A DNA stretch of 32,718 nucleotides from Actinomycetes bacterium (GTDB lineage: Bacteria; Actinomycetota; Actinomycetes; Propionibacteriales; Propionibacteriaceae). This document shows positions 9,469-18,296 of the stretch, one piece after another. The number at the start of each line of letters is the position of its first letter. The first letter of the stretch is position 1. A program made the position numbers and the translations under genes. The DNA is taken from NCBI GenBank assembly GCA_023443125.1, contig JAEZVO010000033.1:1-32718 (forward strand), read 5' to 3'. The notes beneath the pieces were generated by a model. That model did no database searches and was not told where the DNA came from. It saw only the letters and a list, made by a program, of their open reading frames with translations.

Positions 9469-10562
9469 GGATGCGCGTGTTAGGACGGGAAGCCGTGGCC
9501 ACGTCGTGGGCAAACAAAGTGCCTTCGGTACTGGTCCTCCTGTTGGTAGCGGTGATGGTAGCGGCGACACTTACGACAGTAGGGCGCACGGCGGCAGCAG
9601 AGCAGCAACTCGCACAGCGTCTCGACGATGCTGGATCACGAATACTGAGTATTACTGACAGCCGTGCACGTGGATTAATCCCTTCCTCAATTGTTGCTGA
9701 GGCAGGGGCGTTGTCGGTAACCGAACGGGCTGTTGGAACCACCACAGCAACTGATGTAGTTGCTGGACCAGTAGGTCGAGGAGCAAGCCGTGTTCCTGCT
9801 TGGGGCATCGTTGGGGATATCGAAGACGTCGTGACTCTTACGGCTGGTCGTAAACCTGAGCTCGGCGAGGCTCTTGTTTCAGCATCGGCGATGGAAGTTT
9901 TAGGATTTGACGCGCCATACGGTTGGACACTGGATGCTGCTGTAGGTAACGCAAGTGAATATCCAATCGTCGGGGAATTCACTCCAAAACCACCGTTTAA
10001 GCAGTACGGGGAAGGCGTTGTCTACCTTGCTGGTGACGTGAACTCATCAACCTTGCAAGTTCTCATTCACGAGTCTAGTCAAGCGGTGGCAGCGCAGCAG
10101 GCAGTTCTCGGGTTGATTGCGCCCACCGATATCACAGACTTACAGATCTCCTCCCCCATCGGCATCGCTGAGTTGCGTCATCAAGTTATGGGCGACCTTG
10201 GCAGCTTCGGGAAAGGATTACTGCTGGGGGTGCTTGCAGGTGGTGCATTGCTGGTTGCCATCGTTGTTTTAGCCGACGTTCTCGTTCGACGCAAGGATCT
10301 TGGCCGCAGACGGGCGTTGGGGGCGTCACGCGGTGTCATCGTTGCGCTTGTAACTATGCGCACGCTGTTTCCCGCTCTTGTTGGTGCTGCTATCGGAATA
10401 GCTTGCGGCAGTGGCGTTGCGTCTTGGATGGGCGCCGTACCTCCAGGTGACTTCGTCATCGCCGTCGCGGTGTTGGCAATACTGGTGGCGGTTGGTAGTG
10501 CCGTCCCACCAGCGGTGTTTGCTGCCACGAGAGACCCCGTTGCTGTATTGCGGACGCCTTGA
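9465..10562 (+). CDS. ABC transporter permease, FtsX/MacB type
   Basis: Permease of 365 residues starting at GTG 9465, which overlaps the ATPase stop (GTGA). TM1 is at about residues 18-38. A large extracytoplasmic domain (about 40-245) follows, and three further helices lie at about 255-275, 300-320 and 335-355. This is the four-helix MacB/FtsX topology. The segment VLVRRKDLGRRRALGASRGVIVALV after TM2 (shown here only as its core RKDLGRRRALGAS) is the FtsX-domain coupling motif. It closes the five-gene operon; a defective ISL3 element begins 38 bp downstream. The substrate is most likely the small secreted protein encoded first in the operon, by context only. Confidence 0.87.
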   Translation: MRMRVLGREAVATSWANKVPSVLVLLLVAVMVAATLTTVGRTAAAEQQLAQRLDDAGSRILSITDSRARGLIPSSIVAEAGALSVTERAVGTTTATDVVAGPVGRGASRVPAWGIVGDIEDVVTLTAGRKPELGEALVSASAMEVLGFDAPYGWTLDAAVGNASEYPIVGEFTPKPPFKQYGEGVVYLAGDVNSSTLQVLIHESSQAVAAQQAVLGLIAPTDITDLQISSPIGIAELRHQVMGDLGSFGKGLLLGVLAGGALLVAIVVLADVLVRRKDLGRRRALGASRGVIVALVTMRTLFPALVGAAIGIACGSGVASWMGAVPPGDFVIAVAVLAILVAVGSAVPPAVFAATRDPVAVLRTP

Positions 10563-10599
10563 ATGATGCTTGCAGTATGCGTCGCACCAACCCTAATTA

Positions 10600-11540
10600 G
10601 ACTCTTCACAGATGAGGCTGTAGAGCGGTAGGGATGCGCGGGTGGCGATGGAGATCGAGCTCTTTGGATGATGGAAGATCCCACACATTCATCGCCAAAG
10701 ACCTCTACCTGGACAACGCTACCTTCGCCACGCCTGATCTGACCACGTTCTGCCGCCTCGGTGATCTCAGCCTGGCCGTCATGGGCCAGCATCTCAGCGC
10801 GGAGCAAGCCGTACTGCTGTACCGCCCGGTTAATCCCGGAGACGGGTGTCATCGCTGCTGCTGCCAAACTCAGGTGCGTGACAGCGTGGTCCGTGAACTG
10901 GCGCATGTGCCGTTCGGCTGGCGCCCCACCACCTTGCGGATCCGGCTGCGCCACTACCAGTGCACCGCCTGCGGGCCTGCCTGGTACCAGGACCTCACCC
11001 GCGCCGCCTCGCCTCGTTCGTGTCTGTCGCGAGCCGCGTTGCGGTGGACGTTAGAAGCACGGGTGGTCAATCATCTGTCCATGTCCCGTATCGCGGCCGC
11101 GCTCGGGGTGGCGTGGAACACCGCCAACGAATCTGTCCTGGCTGAAGGCCAAGGAATGCTCATCGACCATCCCCAGACCTGGCGAGACCGGGGCGATGGA
11201 CGGGTTCACCGGCTTCAGGGCACCAGCGCCCAGAAAACTACTGAAAGCCGTCACAAGGATGGGATGTTATCCGGCTCGCGGAGGATGCTCTGGACGTTTG
11301 CCGTCGGCGGGCCCAGATCGCGCTCCACGGGTCTCGAGGTCGCAAGCGGCATCGGCTCTACCGAGCCCGCCGAACACTCCACACCCGCGCCAGCAACGGG
11401 CCCACCGAAGCGATCAACGGACGACTCGAACATCTCCACGGAACCGTCGTCCGATTCCGCACCCCACTCATTACGTCACCCAATCACTGCTCGAAGCCGA
11501 CGGATTCAATCCAGCCCTACACCTTCGATTGTGAAGAGCC
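10600..11540 (+). mobile_element. Internally deleted ISL3-family insertion sequence
   Basis: The element is bounded by imperfect terminal inverted repeats: GACTCTTCACA at 10600-10610 and TGTGAAGAGCC at 11530-11540 (10 of 11 match). GGCTCTTC-type ends are typical of the ISL3 family. It is about 940 bp long, against some 1.3 kb for an intact copy, and its only gene is broken. I see no matching direct repeat of the 8-bp class outside the ends (flanks CCTAATTA and GGTTATCC), so either the flanks have rearranged or the insertion is old. Confidence 0.75.
10634..11534 (+). pseudogene. ISL3-family transposase, deleted and frameshifted
   Basis: The N-terminal part (to about 11180) reads as an ISL3 transposase: the zinc-finger region has CHRCCC and CTACGPAW, then ELAHVPFGWRPTTLRIRLR, LSRAALRWTLEARVV and the HTH-like ALGVAWNTANESVLAEG. 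At about 11190 the reading shifts frame straight to AMDGFTGFR, skipping some 60-70 residues that normally hold part of the DDE core. A second deletion and shift lie near 11240-11285. Fragments LYRARRTLHTRASNGPTEAI and NGRLEHLHGTVVRFR then appear in a third frame. The last stretch, THYVTQSLLEADGFNPALH (stop at 11534), matches the family C-terminus. At least three lesions exist, so it is inactive. Confidence 0.82.
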
Positions 11541-11598
11541 GGTTATCCTGTTGCTGCCTGTGGGCTTCCATCGACGCCACTGCTGTCACCGCCAATAC

Positions 11599-11883
11599 CT
11601 AGTGGGTGCTGGTTTTGTTGCGCCCTGCCTCATCCACCTTCTGAAACAGGCGTGTCAGCTGCGGAATTGCGCCATTCTGCGTCAACGTTCGCCCAAGCAA
11701 CTGGATGTCATCCGACGAGAGCCGCAACATGCGGTCTTCAGCGACGACCTGGCGGGCACGATCAACCGCAGCTCCGACCACAAACGATGTGAGGTCTTGC
11801 CCTTGCGCCTCAGCGGCTTCACGTAGCAGTGCAGCCGTCGACGGGGTGCAGCGAAGCTGCAACCGCTCCGACTTGGAGTTCAT
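11599..11883 (-). CDS. DUF1778 (TacA-like) antitoxin
   Basis: Ribbon-helix-helix antitoxin of 94 residues. The beginning MNSKSERLQLRCTPSTAALL is the DNA-binding strand and first helix. LTSFVVGAAVDRARQVVAED followed by RMLRLSSDDIQLL is the typical family core, and the C-terminal tail would wrap a GNAT toxin. The start at 11883 is set by AAGGAGAG upstream. In known TacAT pairs the antitoxin comes before the toxin; here the only GNAT gene (12483-11956, broken) lies upstream, so either the order is reversed or this antitoxin lost its own toxin to the IS element next to its 3' end. Probably autoregulatory through the dyads at 11917-11938. Confidence 0.82.
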   Translation of the reverse strand: MNSKSERLQLRCTPSTAALLREAAEAQGQDLTSFVVGAAVDRARQVVAEDRMLRLSSDDIQLLGRTLTQNGAIPQLTRLFQKVDEAGRNKTSTH

Positions 11884-11916
11884 AGCGACACTCTCCTTCC
11901 TCAGGAGTCTGGGATC

Positions 11917-11938
11917 GCGTACGCCTACTGTACGTACA
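11917..11938. promoter_or_regulatory. Paired GTAC dyads, probable antitoxin operator
   Basis: Two perfect palindromes, GCGTACGC (11917-11924) and TGTACGTACA (11929-11938), share the core GTAC and have centres 13 bp apart. They lie 34-55 bp upstream of the DUF1778 antitoxin start. Ribbon-helix-helix antitoxins usually bind such short repeated dyads over their own promoter. Confidence 0.5.
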
Positions 11939-11955
11939 AACAAATCCCGGGTACT

Positions 11956-12483
11956 TCAGGTATAGGAAGGACTCGCCCGAATCTGCTTGGTGGGCAGGAA
12001 AAGACGCCCCTCCTTCTCATGGAACCTGATGAAGCCGTGTTTGCCGTAGAACGTCTCGGCTGCCTAGTCGATCGCATGCACCACGAGAACCTTGAACCCG
12101 ACGAACTCGTTCGCCGCGAGCACGGTCCGCAGCGCATGAGCGAGCAACTGCTGCCCCACATCGCATCCCTGCCACTTCTGATCCACGGCCAGTCGAGCCA
12201 GAAGTACCGCAGGGATTAGGTAGTCCCTCTGCCCAACGCCATAGCGACGCGCCTCGTCGTCCGGTGCAATGCTCGCAGCACAAGTTGAGTAGTACCCCAC
12301 CACTGGCCCGTCGGCGTCGACGATTCCGAGAAATGTTCGCGTGTTGTTGCGGCGCTGGTTCTGGCCTGCGTAGTGCGTGAGCCATTCATCGAGCGAGGGA
12401 TGACCACACGAGAAGCCCGACGATTGCCGCACCAGCGCCCGATCATAAGGCACCACATTGACGACAACAGACCCCACAGCCAT
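11956..12483 (-). pseudogene. GNAT toxin (TacT-like), broken by an in-frame amber codon
   Basis: Would be a 175-residue acetyltransferase toxin that acetylates charged tRNA. The reading from ATG 12483 has the family N-terminus (LVRQSSGFSCGHPSLDEWLT, then NTRTFLGIVDADGPVVGYYS) and the core LARLAVDQKWQGCDVGQQLL. A TAG at 12064-12066 stops it after 139 residues. The same frame continues with AAETFYGKHGFIRFHEKEGR and LFLPTKQI to a stop at 11956, exactly the expected C-terminus including the tyrosine of the family's catalytic segment. The acetyl-CoA loop also reads QGCDVG where QGxGLG is usual, a second possible lesion. The start overlaps the stop of an upstream remnant (TGATG). The short product is probably inactive. 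Confidence 0.78.
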
Positions 12484-12560
12484 CAGACCTCGTCGAGGTG
12501 GATGCCCTCATAGGGCACGCCGGTGTCAATGGCCTACTGCATGGCGTCACATACGTCCAT
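12483..12560 (-). pseudogene. Remnant of a gene translationally coupled to the GNAT toxin
   Basis: Reading back from the TGA at 12483-12485, which overlaps the toxin's ATG, gives AIDTGVPYEGIHLDEV, preceded by a TAG (12534-12536) and then MDVCDAMQ. The overlap of stop and start is typical of an antitoxin followed by its toxin. So this is probably the tail of the original antitoxin, itself interrupted by an amber codon. The N-terminal part is not recognisable upstream of 12560, where the sequence becomes extremely GC-rich. GGGAG precedes the ATG at 12560, so an 8-residue peptide could still be made. Confidence 0.45.
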
Positions 12561-12673
12561 CTCACTCTCCCAGCGTCGATGCTCGCTCCGGTAACTTACC
12601 GGGACTGCGGGTTTACCAGTCGACCCGGCGCGGACCCCGTCGGGGTGTGGCTCGGGGCCCGCTCCGGTGCCGG

Positions 12674-12702
12674 CCCCGTCCCCCGCCCCGCCCGCCGCCC
12701 CC
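12674..12702 (-). other. G-quadruplex motif on the minus strand
   Basis: On the minus strand there are five runs of three to five G separated by loops of one to four bases (the plus strand shows runs of C5, C3, C4, C5 and C4 within 29 bases). This satisfies the G3+N1-7 quadruplex rule with very short loops. It lies in non-coding sequence between toxin-antitoxin debris and the 12708-12830 inverted repeat. Confidence 0.6.
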
Positions 12703-12707
12703 GCCGG

Positions 12708-12830
12708 GCAGGTGCAACCTGTGCGGCAACAGAGCGGAACAAGTGTCACCTGCCTAGCTGCGACGGGGAACCGTCGGGAAGCAAGTGACACATGATCCGG
12801 AACTGAGCCGCACAGGTTGCAGGTGCCTGC
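12708..12830. repeat. Imperfect inverted repeat pair, about 50-bp arms
   Basis: The left arm contains GCAACCTGTGCGGC (12714-12727) and GTGTCAC (12743-12749). The right arm contains GTGACAC (12785-12791) and GCCGCACAGGTTGC (12807-12820), the exact complements in mirror order. GCAGGTG/CACCTGC-like outer ends add to the match. Between matched blocks the arms diverge by a few bases. It would fold into a long cruciform or hairpin; a non-autonomous mobile repeat is likely. The remaining gap 12831-12976 shows only the AAGGGAG of the next gene. Confidence 0.6.
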
Positions 12831-12976
12831 CGGGCGCGCAGTGTGGAGCGAGTACGACGTTTTCCACAGATATTGCCCCCGCATTTTCATCCGGGTGGCA
12901 GTATCTGTACTGTTGTCCTCGTGCTTCCTGAGAGTTTTTCAGGTGGCCTTGATGAATCGACGATGAAGGGAGCCCG

Positions 12977-13816
12977 GTGCGCAAGTTTCTGCTCGGCATT
13001 GCTGCTGCAGCCACAGCGTTGACCGCCGCTTTGGGCCTCACACAAGCGTCCGCGCTTCCCGTCGCACCGGAGCCGGCACCGCCGGTCGCCGGCATCCCCA
13101 CCCCCTGCGCCGCGCAACACCCGTGGCCAGCCGACGCATCGATCTCGTCGATCCGCGAGCAGATGGAAAAGAACTTCCACCTCGAGCTAACGGGCGACTA
13201 CTGGTCGAATGAGTACCGCCCGTCGATCAAAATCTTGTGGGAAACCCTCGACGGCGTGGCCTGCACCGATTACGTCGACACCCTGCTGAAGAAGAACGGC
13301 GGCAACGTCGGCATCAGCGCCTCGGACACCCGAAGCTGGGCGTGGGGCGACTGGTCGCTCACCAAACCCGGCTACGTCACGCTTGATTTCCAGAAGTTCA
13401 AGACGGCCCTGGAGAACGACGACGAGGGCCGCCTCGTGCGCCTCATCATCCATGAGCTCGGCCATTCCTGGAACTCCGACCGCGGCTCCGAGCCCCCGTA
13501 CTGGCGCGAGTTCCAGCAGCTGCAGCGCTCGCAAGGCACATTCTCGAAATACGCCGGGTCGTCAGTGACCGAAACATTTGCCGACGCCGTCGGGTACTAC
13601 GTCGGCCGGTGCGCGCTGAACAACCCGTACGACACCGGCAAATTCTCCGGCTATTACGAGTTCGTGAAAGACAACGTCTTCGACGGTAAAGAGTTCGGCC
13701 CCGCACCCGGCGAGAAGCCTAATTGCACCGTGCCGAAGCGCGGCGCCGAAGAACCTCGTCCCGGCAAACCCACCGACACGAAGGCCAAGTGGATCTCCGA
13801 CCTCGCCGGTGAGTAG
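12977..13816 (+). CDS. Secreted zinc metalloprotease (HELGH type)
   Basis: Predicted secreted protein of 279 residues, starting at GTG 12977 behind AAGGGAG. The signal peptide covers residues 1-26 or so (MRKFLLGIAAAATALTAALG, cleavage near ASA). The zinc motif HELGH is at 159-163 in RLIIHELGHSW, and ETFADAVGYY at 199 onward supplies a probable third ligand (Glu199), a gluzincin-like layout. The region before the motif (YVTLDFQKFKTALE) and an acidic helix agree with a peptidase fold. Cysteines near 42, 88, 212 and 249 could form disulfides in the secreted form. I cannot name a described family or substrate. It stands alone, with high GC content like the core genome, between two patches of foreign sequence. 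Confidence 0.8.
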   Translation: MRKFLLGIAAAATALTAALGLTQASALPVAPEPAPPVAGIPTPCAAQHPWPADASISSIREQMEKNFHLELTGDYWSNEYRPSIKILWETLDGVACTDYVDTLLKKNGGNVGISASDTRSWAWGDWSLTKPGYVTLDFQKFKTALENDDEGRLVRLIIHELGHSWNSDRGSEPPYWREFQQLQRSQGTFSKYAGSSVTETFADAVGYYVGRCALNNPYDTGKFSGYYEFVKDNVFDGKEFGPAPGEKPNCTVPKRGAEEPRPGKPTDTKAKWISDLAGE

Positions 13817-13935
13817 GCCCGAGGCCGCAGACTCACTGAGAATGCAACCAAGTTCCGCCAGAGCACACGTTGCTACACCCGGTCCATCCCTCACCAGTCG
13901 CGAGTTCGTCCAGGACCAGCGGTGACGGTTAGGGG

Positions 13936-14760
13936 CTAGAGGCAAGGGGGGCGCAGCCAGACGGTCACGTCAGGGCCCCATCCTGTTACAGTCGTAACCC
14001 CGTCTAAGCAGGGAATGGCTGTATAGGCACACCTGACGTAGGCCAGCTGAGTGAGATGAATAGCGTCGTAGTCGTTGCTGACGCTGGGCCAGTGAGGTTC
14101 ATAGAGCTTATGGTGAGAAAACCAATGTGCTAGATCATGCTGGTAGCGATTCTGGTCGGCCTGAGCATCTTCGAAATGTGATGGATAGCGCTCTACAAGC
14201 TGCACCCAAGCTACAGGGCTGTCCACTTCATAGATGCGGGGCTCAAAGGAGGGGAAAACCGGTCTTGATTCCATACCGTCAAACCAGTCTGGGCCGGTCT
14301 GAATGTAAGAGTCTTCCATGCCGAAAGCTGCCACGCAGGGGGCTCCAAGCCAGGGACCTGTAGTGGTTTGAAGGCAAGCACCTTCGCGCATAGTTGGCAG
14401 GGTAGACCAACGTGCGTTCGTTGATGGCTGGATTATCAGAGCAGATTTGGGGGATTCGAGTAGAGGTGTGCCTAGCTGAATTTGCTGTGCTGGCGCATAT
14501 GGCTGAGACCATAGTTCGATAATGGACGGGGGCAACGGAGGTATCGACTGGAGTTCGGCAGCGCAAGGCTCGAATGGATCGGCACCCATCCAAGGGAGGG
14601 AATCAACAATGGCCCCCAGGGAAATCTGCCATGAAAGTGCGTGATTCGGGGTGCAATGCTCTTGCACCAGGAGCTCCCCAATAGACCACTTTGGCGCGCT
14701 ATGTGCCACAGTTGGCTCTCCACTCGTTGGTGTATTGTCGGGCATAGTATGTATGACCAT
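13936..14760 (-). CDS. Hypothetical protein coupled to secreted Cys protein
   Basis: Predicted soluble protein of about 274 residues (start MVIHTMPDNTPTSG at 14760; MPDNTPT at 14745 is an alternative; neither has a good ribosome binding site). No signal peptide or TM helix. It is rich in Trp and Pro, with segments WSIGELLVQEHC, HDLAHWFSHHKLYEPHWPS and the ending DAIHLTQLAYVRCAYTAIP / VTGWGPDVTVWL. No family is recognised. The start overlaps the 3' end of the secreted-protein gene by about 60 bases, so the two are coupled. GC content is lower than the flanking metalloprotease and sdh genes, which suggests transfer. A cytoplasmic partner of a secreted protein could be an immunity protein or regulator; this is speculation. 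Confidence 0.6.
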   Translation of the reverse strand: MVIHTMPDNTPTSGEPTVAHSAPKWSIGELLVQEHCTPNHALSWQISLGAIVDSLPWMGADPFEPCAAELQSIPPLPPSIIELWSQPYAPAQQIQLGTPLLESPKSALIIQPSTNARWSTLPTMREGACLQTTTGPWLGAPCVAAFGMEDSYIQTGPDWFDGMESRPVFPSFEPRIYEVDSPVAWVQLVERYPSHFEDAQADQNRYQHDLAHWFSHHKLYEPHWPSVSNDYDAIHLTQLAYVRCAYTAIPCLDGVTTVTGWGPDVTVWLRPPCL

Positions 14761-15315
14761 TCGAAGCTTTGATGGTGGATGAAGTCTTGCCACGCCAGTT
14801 CGTTGACAAATGGTTATCGCACTTCTTGTCAACTGCCTTGTAGGTGAAGCCAGCTCTATAGGTAGTTGTTACAAGCTCCTTCTGGGTGAGGATGTGGTTC
14901 TTTGTGTATTCAGTCTTCCACCATCCAACGAACATGTATTTTTGAACTTCATTCTTGAGGGCAACACTCACCGGTTTCCTCGCGCACTTGACCGTCGGTT
15001 TATATCCAATATTGCTGGTTGACTTCCGCCAATGGACATTGGCAACCGTCAATCTGCATCCATCGGGATTCACTTCAACACCACCTGATGCACCTGATGC
15101 ACGCACAGCCGTTGTGGTGATTGGCCGTTCAGGGAGGTAGTACTTGTCCATGACGGAGTCGTCTCCATCAGCGAGTGCACGAGCCTCGGCAGGGGTAACC
15201 TGTATCCAGCTCGTTTCTTGTTCTCCACTGTCAGCTAGGGCTGTAGGGACTCCCACCGGGGGGAGAAGATTGCTATCAAGATCGCTAGTACGCCAATCTT
15301 TCTGATGCGATTCAT
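14699..15315 (-). CDS. Secreted Cys protein with signal peptide out of frame by one base
   Basis: The body (from about 15265 down to 14699) encodes DSGEQETSWIQVTPAEARAL and then a domain with four cysteines (GCRLTVANVHW, TVKCARKP, DKKCDNHL, RANCGT). This resembles small secreted actinobacterial proteins of the 'C..tv.n.h.S' kind. An unbroken frame reaches ATG 15343 but starts with a hydrophilic, atypical MAPEPYARVHESHQ. One frame over, ATG 15315 begins MNRIRKIGVLAILIAIFSP, a textbook signal peptide, which meets the body frame at a run of six C (minus strand; 15258-15263). With seven C the protein would read on through PPVGVPTALA, a perfect AxA cleavage site, into the body. TACGCT lies 7 bases before 15315. 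So the gene is frameshifted, slippage-controlled, or mis-sequenced. Confidence 0.68.
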
Positions 15316-15588
15316 GAACTCGAGCGTAGGGCTCAGGAGCCATGCCGTGGGCAAATTTGCGAAACGTAACGTCTCAGTCTCGTAGGTGGCGCACGCATAC
15401 ACTCAAGAAATCCGGAGAAGTACACGTTCAAGACTAGTAGCACGCTTCGCACGCATGGCGCGCACGAGGAGGAGTGGCCGTCGAGCTGCTCGCAAAGGTG
15501 CTTCGGATGCTCGCCACAGCAGGACTGCTCCCCTAGCGTGCATTTCTCCGGACCCCACCCCGGCCGCCTCGTCGAAATTGCTCCTACC

Positions 15589-15594
15589 TATACT
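15589..15594 (+). promoter_or_regulatory. Probable -10 box of leaderless sdhCAB mRNA
   Basis: TATACT ends 6 bases before the ATG of sdhC at 15601, and there is no ribosome binding site in between, so transcription should start at or next to the ATG. No clear -35 box. Confidence 0.5.
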
Positions 15595-15600
15595 CGGGCT

Positions 15601-16310
15601 ATGTCCGAGTCAGCGCCCGCCCCGGCAGTTCGGAGGACTCTGTCGTCCTTCGTACTGAAGCAGGTCATGGCTATCACCGGGTTCATTTTCGTGGCGTTCG
15701 TCGTCGTGCACATGATTGGCAACCTCAAGGTGTACGCCGGCCCCGAATCGTTCAACGCCTACGCGGCGTGGTTGCGTGAGGTCGGCTACCCGCTCATCCC
15801 GAAGGAAGGGGTGCTGTGGGCGTTTAGGGTGACGCTACTCGTCGCGCTCGTGCTGCACGTCTGGGCAGCCATCACCATCTGGGCGCGAGGCCGTCGCGCG
15901 AGGGGGAGCCACCGTCGGAAACGCATGCCTGGCCTCATGGCGACAAGCGCGCGCACGATGCTGCCCGGCGGCACCGTCATCTTGGTGTTTATCGTCGTGC
16001 ACCTGCTGGACCTCACCATCGGCGCCGCCCTGCAATCCAGCACCTTCACTCCCCCCGACGGCAGCCAGTTCTACGCGTACGAGAACCTCGTCGCGAGCTT
16101 CCAGCGCCCGTGGATGGCCATCTTCTACAGCGTGTGCATGCTCATCATCGCCTTCCACGTCGAGCACGGCTGGCGCACCATCTTGCAAGACGTGGGCGTC
16201 ACCGGCCGTCGCTTCCGCACGTTCTGGGTGGTGCTCGGCGGTCTGCTCGCGCTAGCCATCATCCTCGGTAACGCCACCATTCCTCTGCTGGTGCTCACAG
16301 GGGTGATCGC

Positions 16311-16314
<4 letters not shown>
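15601..16314 (+). CDS. sdhC: Succinate dehydrogenase / fumarate reductase cytochrome b subunit
   Basis: Membrane anchor of 237 residues that binds heme b and passes electrons between the flavoprotein/iron-sulfur arm and menaquinone. Five helices are visible: about 25-48, 74-97, 122-145, 172-192 and 209-232. Histidines in membrane positions (VVVHMIGNLK, LVLHVW, IVVHLLDL, AFHVEHGW) are the family's heme ligands. The single fused-type anchor, with no separate sdhD gene, identifies the type B (b558-family) enzyme. It is the first gene of sdhCAB; its stop overlaps the sdhA start (ATGA). Confidence 0.93.

Positions 16315-18292
<1,978 letters not shown>

Positions 18293-18296
<4 letters not shown>

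Noticed and set aside
11956..12560. TAG read as a sense codon (recoding) in the toxin and its upstream partner
   Set aside because: Other genes in the window use TAG as a normal stop (for example at 7667-7669), and the toxin carries a second likely lesion, so decay is simpler.
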